From the NCBI GenBank assembly GCA_028715645.1, contig JAQURK010000004.1, forward strand, positions 1 through 52,252: a DNA stretch of 52,252 nt, in the 5' to 3' direction. Made by a program: the position numbers and the translations under genes. The notes below the pieces were generated by a model that saw nothing but the letters and a program-made list of their open reading frames with translations, was not told the origin of the DNA and did no database searches. Position 1 is the first letter of the stretch; every line of letters begins with the position of its first letter. This document shows positions 18,197 through 27,502 of the stretch, in pieces. This stretch comes from Candidatus Omnitrophota bacterium (GTDB lineage Bacteria; Omnitrophota; Gorgyraeia; JABMQH01).

Positions 18197-19106
18197 CCCT
18201 CGATCCGCGTACAAACTCCTGGAAAGCTGTGAGCTTTGCCCAAGGCGCTGCCGTGTAAACAGGCTTAAAGGTCAAAAGGGCTTTTGCAAGTCGGCCTTAA
18301 GGCCGGTAGTATACAGCTTCTTTTTGCACCCGGGCGAAGAACCTCCCATTTCAGGCCAAAAGGGTTCGGGGACCATATTCTTTACGCATTGCACCATGCA
18401 TTGCGTCTACTGCCAAAACTTCGAATTCAGCCAGCTCTCGGACGAAAAAGAGATCTCAACAGAAGAACTTGCCGGCATAATGCTGGCCCTCCAGGAAAAA
18501 GGCGCCCATAACATAAACCTCGTTACGCCTACCCACTTTATACCCCAGATACTTGAGGCGCTGTTTTTTGCCTCTCAAAAAGGATTTAACCTGCCGGTAG
18601 TTTACAATACCGGCGGCTATGAGCTTGTTTCGACATTGAAGCTGCTTGAAGGGGTGGTTGATATCTATCTTGCGGACATGCGTTACGGCGAAGAAAAAAT
18701 AGCTGAAAGGTTTTCAAATGCCAGGAATTATGTTAAAATAAACAGGGAGGCAATAGCGGAGATGTTCCGCCAGGCCGGAAACCTTGTTATGGACCAAATG
18801 GGCATAGCCAAAAAAGGCCTGATAGTGAGGCATCTTGTCCTTCCTAATAATATGGCTTCTTCAGAAAGCGTTTTTAAATTCCTGTCCGAAACAATATCGA
18901 AAGATGTTTTTGTAAGCCTTATGAGCCAGTATCACCCGGTGTACAGGGCAGGAGAATTTGACAAGATAAACAGGAAAATAACATCCAAGGAATATGAGAA
19001 TTGTTTTAACCTGCTTTTAAAATACGGTCTTTTAAACGGCTGGGCGCAGAATGCAGGCGGGTCAATGAATTCGGCTCTTCTGGGAACGAATATAAAGAAA
19101 ATATGA
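18171..19106 (+). CDS. Radical SAM protein, PflX/PflA-like
   Basis: 311 aa. The radical SAM cysteine motif CTMHCVYCQN is preceded by a cysteine-rich start (ESCELCPRRCRVNR, GFCKS), as in the PflX group (COG1313) of pyruvate-formate-lyase-activase relatives. NLVTPTHFIPQI, VYNTGGYE and DIYLADMRYG also match that group. Substrate unknown. ATG 18171 gives the usual N-terminus. Confidence 0.9.
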   Translation: MNPITGLPDPRSAYKLLESCELCPRRCRVNRLKGQKGFCKSALRPVVYSFFLHPGEEPPISGQKGSGTIFFTHCTMHCVYCQNFEFSQLSDEKEISTEELAGIMLALQEKGAHNINLVTPTHFIPQILEALFFASQKGFNLPVVYNTGGYELVSTLKLLEGVVDIYLADMRYGEEKIAERFSNARNYVKINREAIAEMFRQAGNLVMDQMGIAKKGLIVRHLVLPNNMASSESVFKFLSETISKDVFVSLMSQYHPVYRAGEFDKINRKITSKEYENCFNLLLKYGLLNGWAQNAGGSMNSALLGTNIKKI

Positions 19107-20194
19107 TAGCAAAAAAATATCAGGCGGCAAGAATAAAGGTTTTTTTTATTGAACTTGCGGCCGGCGTTTCGTATTTCCTTATCTTTCAGTTCAGCGGTCT
19201 TTCCTGCTTTCTAAAGGCGCGTATTAGCTTTTTTACGGAAAATCAATTCCTGACGATAGCGGCCTATCTGCTGGTATTTGGCGGCATATATTACTGTATT
19301 GCGCTTCCTTTAAAATTTTATGGGGGATTTTTGCTTGAACACAAATATTCCCTTTCGAACCAGAGGTTGTTAGACTGGCTAAAGGATGAGGCCAAACAGG
19401 CGGTTATCTCATCGGCCATTTTCCTGGTATTTGTTGAGCTGTTTTACCTGCTTCTGGGCCGTTCGCCGTTTTACTGGTGGCTCTGGATGGCCGCGCTCTG
19501 GTTTTTATTTTCGGTCTTTTTCATGAGGATTTTTCCTGTTCTAATACTGCCGCTTTTTTACAGACAGAAGGCGCTTGATAATGCCGGCCTGCGGCGGCAA
19601 CTGCTTCAGCTTGCCGCGAAAAGCGGGGTAGACGTCTCAAAGATATTCGAGGTCAATTTCAGCAAAAATACAAAAAAGGCAAACGCGGCCCTGGTAGGCC
19701 TGGGAAGGTCCAGGCGGATAATACTTGCGGATAATCTGGTCTCAAATTACACGGAAGGGGAGATCAAAGTTGTGGTTGCCCATGAATTAGGCCATCACAG
19801 GTATCTCCACATCTGGAAATTGATGGTCTTCGGGGCGGTAACGACGCTTGCGGACTTCTATGTAATATTCTTGCTGGCGGGCCTTATTGTAAGGCTTTTG
19901 GGGATCCAGGGGATTTATGACATTGAGGCCTTCCCTATTTTAAGCCTTCTTTTATTAGTATTCGGCTTTATGGCAATGCCCCTTCATAATTTTTATTCAC
20001 GCCGGCTTGAAACCCAGGCCGATGTCTTTGCCCTTAAAGAGACCGGTGATAAGAAATCTTTTATTTCATGCATGGAAAAATTGGCGGCTAATAATCTTTC
20101 AGATCCCTCTCCGGGTAGATTTATAGAATTCCTGTTATATGACCACCCGCCCATTTCAAAAAGGATAAAATTCGCAGAAAGGTATATCCAATGA
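19103..20194 (+). CDS. Ste24/CAAX-type M48 membrane metalloprotease
   Basis: 363 aa integral membrane zinc protease. About six or seven hydrophobic segments, HKYSLSNQ near the third (Ste24 signature), the zinc motif HELGHHRYLH, and ETQADVFALK as third ligand. Similar bacterial proteins degrade membrane proteins or peptides; prenylation is not implied. ATGA overlaps on both sides. Confidence 0.92.
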   Translation: MIAKKYQAARIKVFFIELAAGVSYFLIFQFSGLSCFLKARISFFTENQFLTIAAYLLVFGGIYYCIALPLKFYGGFLLEHKYSLSNQRLLDWLKDEAKQAVISSAIFLVFVELFYLLLGRSPFYWWLWMAALWFLFSVFFMRIFPVLILPLFYRQKALDNAGLRRQLLQLAAKSGVDVSKIFEVNFSKNTKKANAALVGLGRSRRIILADNLVSNYTEGEIKVVVAHELGHHRYLHIWKLMVFGAVTTLADFYVIFLLAGLIVRLLGIQGIYDIEAFPILSLLLLVFGFMAMPLHNFYSRRLETQADVFALKETGDKKSFISCMEKLAANNLSDPSPGRFIEFLLYDHPPISKRIKFAERYIQ

Positions 20195-21381
20195 AAAAGC
20201 CATTCTACCTTATTATCATCATACTGTCCCTTATCCTGTTAGGCGTTTTTTTTACGCTGCACCAGATCTCCGCGGTGGTAAAGAATATTTCCATGCGGGA
20301 GCTCTCAAAGATTATTACGACAAAGGCGGAATGCGACAACATGAGTGTGGATTTGTTTAAGGGTATAGTTCGCTTCTCCGGTTTAAGGGCCGAAAACCCG
20401 GCCGGTTATAATGACAGATACTTCGTCGATATCAATAGAGGATATGTGGACCTGAGCCTCCGTTCGTTGGCGGCGGGCAATGTAAGGATAGAGAAGATTT
20501 ACCTGGACAGGCCGGAGGTTAATCTTGAAATAAACAAGGACGGCGTTTCGAATGCAAAGCTGGTCTTTAAAAAGAAGGCCGTTCAAGAGACCCCTGAGGC
20601 CGTTCAAAAAAAATCCGGAAATGGCCAAGGCCTTTCTGCCGGGCTTATAAACATAAGGGGCGGGGTCTTTAAGCTGGTGAATTTCAAAGTGAATCCCGAA
20701 GGGGTCAGGTTCTTGCTGGATCAAATAGACATCACAATTAAGAATCTCAGGAAACCTGACAGGCAGGGGGGACTCCCGTCGGCCGTTATATGCTCGGCCA
20801 GGCTGCCTGCGGATGGCGGAAACGGCCGCATTTTATTGGATGGAACCGGCGATTTCCTATCCGCCCTGACAAGTTTCGACTTGAGTCTTAAGGCCTCCGA
20901 TATTTCCCTTGATTACTTTACCCCGTTTTACATACTTAAAGCGCCGGTATTCGCAAGGCAGGGCAGGCTTGATCTGATCTCAAATGGGAGATGCGCAAAT
21001 AACGTCCTTGATGCCTCGCAAAAGGTTACCATCAGGGATCTTGAGCTTATCGTTAACCGCGAGAATGCGGACAATAATTCCATATTCGGTGTCCCGATCA
21101 TGGCAGTCATGAATTATTTGATGAACAGCCAGGGGGTGCTGGATTTCGATTTTGCCGTTACCGGAACGCTTTCTAACCCTGAATTTCACATAGGGGAAGC
21201 GCTTAAAAAGGTTCTCGCAAGGTCAATAGGAAACGCCATATTAAACCAGGCATCGGACCTTCCCGGCCAGATTCTCCAAAAAAGCAGCAAAGAGGGCATC
21301 AGCGTTGAAGATGCCGGAAAACAGGTTTTAAAGGATGTTCTTGATAAGATCATGTCGTCCGATAAGGAACCGAAGCAATGA
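20191..21381 (+). CDS. AsmA-like envelope protein
   Basis: 396 aa: one N-terminal membrane helix (about 5-27) and a long periplasmic beta-rich part with AsmA/DUF748-type phrases such as VDLSLRSLAAGNVRIEKIYL, PEVNLEINKDG, and PEFHIGEALKKVLA near the end. AsmA-like proteins are thought to move lipids to the outer membrane or limit OMP assembly. Co-expressed with the Ste24-like protease. Confidence 0.78.
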   Translation: MKKPFYLIIIILSLILLGVFFTLHQISAVVKNISMRELSKIITTKAECDNMSVDLFKGIVRFSGLRAENPAGYNDRYFVDINRGYVDLSLRSLAAGNVRIEKIYLDRPEVNLEINKDGVSNAKLVFKKKAVQETPEAVQKKSGNGQGLSAGLINIRGGVFKLVNFKVNPEGVRFLLDQIDITIKNLRKPDRQGGLPSAVICSARLPADGGNGRILLDGTGDFLSALTSFDLSLKASDISLDYFTPFYILKAPVFARQGRLDLISNGRCANNVLDASQKVTIRDLELIVNRENADNNSIFGVPIMAVMNYLMNSQGVLDFDFAVTGTLSNPEFHIGEALKKVLARSIGNAILNQASDLPGQILQKSSKEGISVEDAGKQVLKDVLDKIMSSDKEPKQ

Positions 21382-23102
21382 TAAATAATCTTGAGATCGC
21401 GAAGATCTTTAATCAGATTGCGGATCTCCTGGAATTAAAGGACGAAAATATCTTTCGCGTAAGGGCCTACAGGAGGGCGGCGCAGAATCTTGAGGCGGTG
21501 ACCGAGGATGTCTCAGAGATCGCAAAAAGGAAGGAATTGACAAAGATACCGGGTATAGGGGAGGATCTTGCCGGGAAGATCACTGAATTCATAAAGACAG
21601 GCAAGATACGGTTTTTTGAAAAGCTGAAAAAACATACGTCTTCCATCTACCTTGAGTTAATAACCATACCGGGCATTGGCCCTAAAACCGCCGAGGAGCT
21701 GATATATAAGCTTAAGATAAAAAGCCTTAAGGGCCTGGAAGAAAAGGCAAGGGGGCATAAGTTGAGCGGGATACCCGGCCTTGGAGAAAAGACAGAATCC
21801 AATATCTTAAAGGGTATCGAGCTTATAAGAAAGGGCAGGGAAAGGGTTATGCTTGGGACGGCCCTGCCCCTTGCCGAAGACATAACGCGCAGGCTTAAAA
21901 AACTTCCGGAAACCGGCGAGATAGTCATTTGCGGCAGCCTCCGCCGCCAGAAGGAAACCATAAGGGATATCGATATACTTGTGACCTCTTCAAATCCGCG
22001 TAAGATAATGAACGCCTTTATCGGTCTGCCTTTTATCAAACGCGTCCTTGCCCATGGCCCCACAAAATCAAGCGCCCTGATAAAAGAAGACATCCAGGTT
22101 GATGTGAGGGTGGTCGAGCCGGAAAGTTTCGGCGCCGCGCTTTTATATTTTACCGGCTCAAAGGAGCATAATATACATTTAAGAAAAATAGCCGTTAAAA
22201 AAGGTTTAAAGATAAACGAATACGGCGTCTTTAACATCAAGACCAAAAAAAAGGTAGGGGGAAAGACAGAGGAAGAGATGTACAAAACTCTCGGCCTCCC
22301 TTATATCCCGCCCGAGCTGCGCGAGGACAGAGGGGAAGTGGAAAGTTTTGCCAAAGGCGCCCGCGTGCCGAGACTTATTGATTTAAACGACATAAAGGGC
22401 GACTACCATGTCCATACCAAGGCAAGCGATGGGTCAAACTCAATCGAGGACATTGTTAAGGCCGCCATAGCAAAAAACTATGAGTATGTGGTAATTTCCG
22501 ATCATTCAAAGTCATTAAAAATAGCCGGCGGCCTCAGCGAAGATGAATTGCTTAAGCAAATAAAAGCTATAAGGGAGATAAATAAACGGCTCAAAAATTT
22601 CAGGGTCCTCGCCGGCTCAGAGGTGGATATCCTTGAGGACGGCTCGCTCGATTACAGCGACGAGATACTTGCCCGGCTGGACGTGGTCACGGCCTCTATA
22701 CACACGGGTTTTAAGCAATCAAAAGAAAAATTGACCACGCGGATAACCCGCGCCATGCAGAACAAGTATGTAAATATTATAGCGCATTTATCCGGAAGGC
22801 TGATAGGCGAGAGGGACGCCTATCCCCTTAATATGGACCGGATATTTAAAACCGCAAGGGAGACGAATACCACATTGGAGATAAACGCGTTTCCAAACAG
22901 GCTCGATCTCGACGATACAAACGCGAAAAGGGCAAAAGAATCGGGGATAATGATGGCCATAGGCAGCGACTCGCATAGCGCCCTTCAGCTCGAGAGCATG
23001 AAATACGGCGTCAGTGTCGCGAGAAGGGCATGGCTTGAAAAGAAGGACGTCTTAAATTGCCTTACCGCTGATGAGGCGCTTAAAAGGCTTAAGAAGGGTT
23101 AG
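21378..23102 (+). CDS. polX: Family X DNA polymerase with PHP domain
   Basis: 574 aa. N-terminal 8-kDa-like and helix-hairpin-helix part (IPGIGEDLAGKI, IPGIGPKTAEELI). The nucleotidyltransferase palm has the metal aspartates in GSLRRQKETIRDIDILVTS and DVRVVEPESFGAALLYFTGSK. The C-terminal PHP exonuclease (about 335-574) has YHVHTKASDGS, ISDHSKSL, GSEVDI, IIAHLSGR and IGSDSHS. It is the bacterial PolX layout used in base excision repair and gap filling. ATGA overlap with the preceding gene. Confidence 0.95.
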   Translation: MINNLEIAKIFNQIADLLELKDENIFRVRAYRRAAQNLEAVTEDVSEIAKRKELTKIPGIGEDLAGKITEFIKTGKIRFFEKLKKHTSSIYLELITIPGIGPKTAEELIYKLKIKSLKGLEEKARGHKLSGIPGLGEKTESNILKGIELIRKGRERVMLGTALPLAEDITRRLKKLPETGEIVICGSLRRQKETIRDIDILVTSSNPRKIMNAFIGLPFIKRVLAHGPTKSSALIKEDIQVDVRVVEPESFGAALLYFTGSKEHNIHLRKIAVKKGLKINEYGVFNIKTKKKVGGKTEEEMYKTLGLPYIPPELREDRGEVESFAKGARVPRLIDLNDIKGDYHVHTKASDGSNSIEDIVKAAIAKNYEYVVISDHSKSLKIAGGLSEDELLKQIKAIREINKRLKNFRVLAGSEVDILEDGSLDYSDEILARLDVVTASIHTGFKQSKEKLTTRITRAMQNKYVNIIAHLSGRLIGERDAYPLNMDRIFKTARETNTTLEINAFPNRLDLDDTNAKRAKESGIMMAIGSDSHSALQLESMKYGVSVARRAWLEKKDVLNCLTADEALKRLKKG

Positions 23103-23112
23103 CTGATTTTTA

Positions 23113-23140
23113 TTGAATGTTGGACCTGACGTGCTATAAT
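23113..23140 (+). promoter_or_regulatory. Probable promoter of the EF-Tu-like gene
   Basis: TTGAAT (23113-23118), 16-bp spacer, TATAAT (23135-23140), about 43 nt before the next ATG. That gene has a strong AAAGGAGG ribosome-binding site. Confidence 0.7.
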
Positions 23141-23183
23141 TGTGGTGGTCTTTAAAATTTTCTAAGGAAAGGAGGCGATCTTA

Positions 23184-23528
23184 ATGGTCATAAAGAAAAA
23201 AAAGGCCAAGGCGGCAAAGAAGCCCGTAAAAAAGGCGGTAAAGAAAACGGCAAAGAAAAAAAGCGTCCCAAAGGCCGAGTCGTCACTTGATGTTGTCGGT
23301 ACTGTGACTCATTTTTTTCCTCATGTCTCAGCCGGCGTTATTAAGCTGTCGAAGGAATTGAAGGTCGGCGATATGATCCGGCTAAAGGGCCATACCACTG
23401 ATTTTAAGCAGCCCATTGATTCGATGCAGATAGAGCATGTCCCCGTAACCGAGGCCAAAAAAGGGGCGGAGATAGGCATTAAGGTAAAGGACAGGGTCAG
23501 GATCGGAGATCTAGTCTATAAATTATAG
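23184..23528 (+). CDS. Lysine-rich mini-protein with an EF-Tu domain-II-like barrel
   Basis: 114 aa. Residues 3-31 are almost entirely K/A/P/V repeats, resembling histone-H1-like tails. Residues ~36-114 match the translation-factor domain-II fold: VVGTVTHFFPHVSAGVIKL, LKVGDMIRLKG, and IGIKVKDRVRIGDLVYKL. There is no GTPase. Similar barrels occur alone in archaea and at the end of U32 peptidases. RNA or ribosome binding is likely but unproven. Its end overlaps the uvrD GTG start by one base. Confidence 0.85.
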   Translation: MVIKKKKAKAAKKPVKKAVKKTAKKKSVPKAESSLDVVGTVTHFFPHVSAGVIKLSKELKVGDMIRLKGHTTDFKQPIDSMQIEHVPVTEAKKGAEIGIKVKDRVRIGDLVYKL

Positions 23529-25543
23529 TGAAGAAATACACCCTGAGCCTGAACTTTCCAGATCGTCCCACCAGGATCGATTATAAAAAAGAATTAAATC
23601 CGGAACAATTAAAGGTCGTCACGGAAGCCGAAGGACCATGCCTTGTCCTTGCGGGCCCCGGCAGCGGCAAGACCAGGACTCTTATATACCGCCTTGCCTA
23701 CCTCCTTGAGAAGGGGATACCCGCCCAGAATATACTTTTAATGACATTTACAAACAAGGCGGCGCACGAGATGCAAAACCGGCTGGAGGTTATTTTAAAG
23801 GCCAAGCCCACCGGGTTATGGTGCGGCACCTTCCATCATATCGGAAACCGTTCCATAAGGATGTACTCGAAACACCTCGCCTTAAATGAAAACTTCGGGA
23901 TACTGGACGAGGAAGACCAAAAGGCGCTTATCAGGATCTGCTCGAAGGAAGTAAAGACAGGGGAAGGGCCCGACAGGTTATTCCCGGCTCCAGCCCTGAT
24001 CCAGGCAATAATCTCATATTCGCGCAATTCCAAGCGGGACCTTGAAAAGACCATCTTCGAACGGTATCCCCAGGCCTCCGCTTTTATTGAAGAGATAAAA
24101 AAGATAGGGCGTTTATATGAACAACGGAAGAAAAAATCAAATAACCTCGATTATGATGACCTCCTGACGGATTGGATAAGGCTGCTTAAGACCTCGCTTT
24201 TAGTCAATGAAAGGTTTACAAGGCAATTCAGGTACATCCTGGTGGACGAATACCAGGATACGAATAGGTTGCAGTTCGATATCATAAAACTGCTCTCCGC
24301 CTTTCATAGGAACATCCTTGTCGTCGGCGATGACGCGCAGAGCATCTATTCTTTCAGGGCGGCGGATATCAGGAATATCCTTGATTTTCCCTCCAATTTT
24401 GAAGGGACAAAGATATTTAAACTTGAGACCAATTACCGCTCGGTATCGCCCATTTTGAATATAGCGAATAATATCATCCGGAAGAACGAACATCAGTTTC
24501 CCAAGCAATTAACCGGCTCAAGGAAGGATGGCCCTTCCGAGAAACCAAACCTCATCCCGGTAAAGGACATGTATTCACAGTCCGCCTTTATAGCCCAGCG
24601 CGTGATCGAATTAAAGGAGGGAGGCGTCCCTTTAGACGACATAGCCGTCCTTTACAGGGCGCATTATCAATCGGTAGAGGTGGAACTTGAACTGGTAAAG
24701 CGGTCTATTCCTTATGTCATAAGGGGAGGCGTCCGTTTTTTTGAACAGGCGCACATAAAGGACGTCCTTTCCTATCTTCGGATTATACAGAACCCCCAGG
24801 ATGAGATCTCCTGGCTAAGGGCGCTTTCCCTTCATCCGGGTATTGGAAGCGGTTACGCGGACAAGATCTTCCAGAGGATCATAAAAAACAAGGTCTCCCT
24901 GAAGGACGCGCTGGAAGAAAAGATCCCGCCCGCAGGCGATCCGCTGCCAAAAAGGGCAAGGGCAGGTTTCGAATCCTTTAAGAAAATAATGAGGCCGCTC
25001 CTCGGTGAAGGTGACGGATCCGGCGCCGATACCATGATACATGATATATTGAATAACGGGTATGAAGGCTATATCCTTTCTAACTTCGAAAACGCGGAAG
25101 ACAGGCTGGACGATATCAAGGAACTGGCAAATTTCGCGCATACCTATAAAGATTTAAAAGGTTTCCTTACGGATATAACCTTGAGAGAAGGATTTAAAGG
25201 GGAGACGCTATTAAATGCGCCGGAAGGCCGCGATGAGGCCATAACCCTCTCTACCATTCACCAGGCAAAGGGCCTGGAATGGAAGGCGGTTTTTATTATC
25301 GGCCTCTGCGACGGGCAGTTTCCTCACCCCAAGTCTTCCGAGGAGCCTGCCCAGCTTGAAGAGGAAAGGCGTTTATTTTATGTCGCGGTTACCCGCGCGA
25401 AAGACCAGATCTATCTGCTTCATCCCATGACAAGGTTTGATTACAATTACGGGACCGTTATTTCAAGGCCCTCCCCGTTTTTGCAGGAGCTGGAAGAGGA
25501 TTCATATGAAAGGTGGGAGGTAGAAGAGGCTTGTCTTGAATGA
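23528..25543 (+). CDS. UvrD/PcrA-type DNA helicase
   Basis: 671 aa SF1A 3'-5' helicase. Motif I AGPGSGKTRTL, motif II VDEYQDTN, motif III GDDAQSIYSFR, motif IV LETNYRS, motif V TIHQAKGLEWKAVFI, motif VI RRLFYVAVTRAKD. GTG start overlaps the preceding gene, so translation is coupled. A second UvrD-like protein with a nuclease is encoded at 31307-34339. Confidence 0.95.
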   Translation: MKKYTLSLNFPDRPTRIDYKKELNPEQLKVVTEAEGPCLVLAGPGSGKTRTLIYRLAYLLEKGIPAQNILLMTFTNKAAHEMQNRLEVILKAKPTGLWCGTFHHIGNRSIRMYSKHLALNENFGILDEEDQKALIRICSKEVKTGEGPDRLFPAPALIQAIISYSRNSKRDLEKTIFERYPQASAFIEEIKKIGRLYEQRKKKSNNLDYDDLLTDWIRLLKTSLLVNERFTRQFRYILVDEYQDTNRLQFDIIKLLSAFHRNILVVGDDAQSIYSFRAADIRNILDFPSNFEGTKIFKLETNYRSVSPILNIANNIIRKNEHQFPKQLTGSRKDGPSEKPNLIPVKDMYSQSAFIAQRVIELKEGGVPLDDIAVLYRAHYQSVEVELELVKRSIPYVIRGGVRFFEQAHIKDVLSYLRIIQNPQDEISWLRALSLHPGIGSGYADKIFQRIIKNKVSLKDALEEKIPPAGDPLPKRARAGFESFKKIMRPLLGEGDGSGADTMIHDILNNGYEGYILSNFENAEDRLDDIKELANFAHTYKDLKGFLTDITLREGFKGETLLNAPEGRDEAITLSTIHQAKGLEWKAVFIIGLCDGQFPHPKSSEEPAQLEEERRLFYVAVTRAKDQIYLLHPMTRFDYNYGTVISRPSPFLQELEEDSYERWEVEEACLE

Positions 25544-25559
25544 GGCTTTATGTTAAAAT
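25531..25559 (+). promoter_or_regulatory. Promoter inside the end of uvrD, leaderless geometry
   Basis: TTGTCT (25531-25536), 17-bp spacer, TAAAAT (25554-25559). Only 8 nt lie between the -10 box and ATG 25568. It overlaps the last codons of uvrD. Confidence 0.6.
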
Positions 25560-25567
25560 CTAAATAT

Positions 25568-25852
25568 ATGGATCAAAGTTATCTTTTAGGACTCGGTTTC
25601 GATTGTAATGACGGCCATCTGCGTATCACAAAAGGGAAAAATTTCAGGCTCTACGGCGGCTCTGATGAGACCCATCAATTGCTGCAGGAGAAGGCCGTCA
25701 AATTCAATGAGAGACTGGATAAAAAAGGCAAAACCCTCGATACCGTATCCATGGAAGAATTCATGGATATCGCCCATTCCATAGGTCTTTCAGTATCGAA
25801 GTCAAACGGCAAGAAAAAGATTTCAAGAAGGAGGAAGGAAGATGTCCGTTAA
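25568..25852 (+). CDS. Conserved-looking small protein of unknown function
   Basis: 94 aa from ATG 25568 (MDQSYLLGLGFDC...). An upstream in-frame ATG at 25550 lies within the apparent -10 region. Has ITKGKNFRLYGGSDETH and a helical middle. The tail is strongly basic (KSNGKKKISRRRKEDVR). No membrane segment. Family not recognised. It overlaps the following RAM-domain gene by 11 nt, so the two probably act together or share expression. Confidence 0.75.
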   Translation: MDQSYLLGLGFDCNDGHLRITKGKNFRLYGGSDETHQLLQEKAVKFNERLDKKGKTLDTVSMEEFMDIAHSIGLSVSKSNGKKKISRRRKEDVR

Positions 25853-26072
25853 AGCCTACGTTCTTATGAACCTTTCCTCGACGAACATCGCCGAGGCGCT
25901 TAATCAGGTGAAGGCGGTAAAAGGCGTAAAACTTGCCGACGCGGTGACCGGCCCTTATGACGCCATCATCCAGGTTGAGGCAGCCGACATGGACGAGCTC
26001 GGGAGACTGGTTACAACCAAGATCCTCAAGGTTAAAGGCATCGCCAAGACCCTTACCTGCGTTGCGGTATAG
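25842..26072 (+). CDS. Stand-alone Lrp/AsnC ligand-binding (RAM) domain
   Basis: 76 aa consisting only of the alpha-beta RAM domain: KAYVLMNLSS, VKGVKLADAVTGPYDAIIQVEA and IAKTLTCVAV. The DNA-binding helix-turn-helix of Lrp is absent. Such single-domain proteins form oligomers and bind small ligands; the ligand here is unknown. Confidence 0.9.
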   Translation: MSVKAYVLMNLSSTNIAEALNQVKAVKGVKLADAVTGPYDAIIQVEAADMDELGRLVTTKILKVKGIAKTLTCVAV

Positions 26073-26098
26073 GCCAAAAACAGCCTCCAAGAAGGCCT

Positions 26099-26170
26099 GC
26101 GCCTGTAGCTCAATGGACAGAGCACTGGCCTCCGGAGCCAGGAATACCCGTTCAACTCGGGTCAGGCGCG
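26099..26170 (+). tRNA. tRNA-Arg(CCG)
   Basis: Cloverleaf folds by eye. Acceptor GCGCCTG/CAGGCGC (26099-26105, 26163-26169). Anticodon stem CTGGC/GCCAG with loop CTCCGGA, anticodon CCG at 26132-26134. T arm ACCCG-TTCAACT-CGGGT. Discriminator G26170. No encoded CCA. Reads CGG codons. Confidence 0.96.
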
Positions 26171-26187
26171 TTTAGCATACATCATTA

Positions 26188-26216
26188 TTGACAGAAATTT
26201 TGGTATGTGATATAAG
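26188..26216 (+). promoter_or_regulatory. Promoter of the single-TM protein gene
   Basis: TTGACA (26188-26193), 17-bp spacer, TATAAG (26211-26216). The following gene has AAAGGGGGAG as ribosome-binding site. Confidence 0.8.
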
Positions 26217-26261
26217 TAGGGAGGCGCTATTAAAGTTCATTGAAAGGGGGAGTTGAATGAA

Positions 26262-26633
26262 ATGCGGTATAAAACAACTGTAGAGATTTTTAACGATGCC
26301 GAGACTGAGCACGAGGCCGCTGATATGGCAGGCGAATTCCTTCAGGGTGATTTCAGGACAGGGGCCGATATCAAGGTTAAGACAGTCTCATCTGCCAAGT
26401 CGACCGGCGTTAAAGCCGTGCTGACGATTTGCCTGACCGCGGCGATCTTAAGCCTGTTTGTCCTGGAAAACAGGATTTCCTACAGGCTGGCCAAGTCAGA
26501 GACGAAACCTGTAACCTCATACGCGATCCAGCCGCCGCTTAAGACAGGTTTGTTGAACCTTAATGATTTAAAGCAATTCAAGGAAAACTGGGATAAGAAA
26601 CAAAAAGAGCGCGTCGATTCGATAGCCCGGTAA
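26262..26633 (+). CDS. Single-pass membrane protein, unknown function
   Basis: 123 aa from ATG 26262, which lies 9 nt from GGGGGAG; a TTG at 26253 is an alternative. Acidic cytoplasmic N-part of about 48 residues, one membrane helix (VKAVLTICLTAAILSLFVL), then a ~55-residue tail ending QFKENWDKKQKERVDSIAR. No family recognised. An M48 protease follows under its own promoter. Confidence 0.75.
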   Translation: MRYKTTVEIFNDAETEHEAADMAGEFLQGDFRTGADIKVKTVSSAKSTGVKAVLTICLTAAILSLFVLENRISYRLAKSETKPVTSYAIQPPLKTGLLNLNDLKQFKENWDKKQKERVDSIAR

Positions 26634-26644
26634 GATCAATTATT

Positions 26645-26674
26645 TTGGTTTTTCCCTCCAAAATCATCTATACT
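26645..26674 (+). promoter_or_regulatory. Promoter of the M48 protease gene, leaderless geometry
   Basis: TTGGTT (26645-26650), 18-bp spacer, TATACT (26669-26674). 9 nt separate the -10 box from ATG 26684, and no ribosome-binding site is visible. Confidence 0.6.
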
Positions 26675-26683
26675 AAGAGTGTA

Positions 26684-27502
26684 ATGCGTAAATTAATTAA
26701 TTTAATCCGTTTATCGCCCATTTTATTGCTTATTATCTTTGCCTCAAACGCAAATGCTGTTGAATTTGACACCTCAGAGGGCAAAGAGGATATAATACTC
26801 ATGTCGACGGACGGCGAGGTAAACCTGGGCGATTCCCTTTCAAAATCGGTCGAAAAAAAGTTTAAGCCCACAGCGGATGAGGCCGCGCAGAAGAGGGTAG
26901 ATACAATAGGGCAAAGGCTTGCCTCGGAATGCGACAGGAAGGATATCATTTATCATTTCAAGGTCATCGATGACAAGGAAAGCCCAAGGCCGGTTATCAA
27001 CGCGTTTTCGTTGCCCGGCGGCTATGTTTATATCTTTAAGGACCTCTACGATAAACTTGGGACGGATGACGATGAACTGGCCGCCGTCATTGCCCACGAG
27101 ATAGCGCATATAGTGGCAAGGCACGGGGTAAAAAGGATGCAGTCGGCCTACGGTTATAATATCCTGCTCCTCCTGGCCAGCCAGGCGCAGACCGACAGCG
27201 GAAATGTCGGAAGGGCGTTTGCGGCCATAAATTCACTGATGTCTTCATACAGCAGGGAGGATGAGATCTTCGCGGACAAGCTCTCCGTAAAATACTCGAA
27301 AAAGGCCGGTTATAATCCGGAAGGGGCGGTCAGGGTGCTTGAAACCCTTTGGGAAATCGAAAAGAACGAGCCCCAGAGGCGGTATATAGAGGAGATGTCG
27401 CATCCATACCTGTCCATCAGGATATCAAAGGTAAGACAGGAGGTTTATGGCAAGATGGATTTTAATGATTATATAAATATACCCACAGAGACCGGTAAAT
27501 GA
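26684..27502 (+). CDS. Periplasmic M48 metalloprotease, BepA/LoiP-like
   Basis: 272 aa with Sec signal peptide (LLLIIFASNANA|VE). Zinc motif HEIAHIVARHGVKRM and third ligand in SREDEIFADKLSVKY. NAFSLPGGYVYIFKDLYDKL is typical of BepA/YfgC-type proteases that monitor outer-membrane protein assembly. No TPR repeats are visible, so it is the short form. ATG 26684 begins the signal peptide; an upstream in-frame TTG lies in the -35 box. Confidence 0.9.
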   Translation: MRKLINLIRLSPILLLIIFASNANAVEFDTSEGKEDIILMSTDGEVNLGDSLSKSVEKKFKPTADEAAQKRVDTIGQRLASECDRKDIIYHFKVIDDKESPRPVINAFSLPGGYVYIFKDLYDKLGTDDDELAAVIAHEIAHIVARHGVKRMQSAYGYNILLLLASQAQTDSGNVGRAFAAINSLMSSYSREDEIFADKLSVKYSKKAGYNPEGAVRVLETLWEIEKNEPQRRYIEEMSHPYLSIRISKVRQEVYGKMDFNDYINIPTETGK

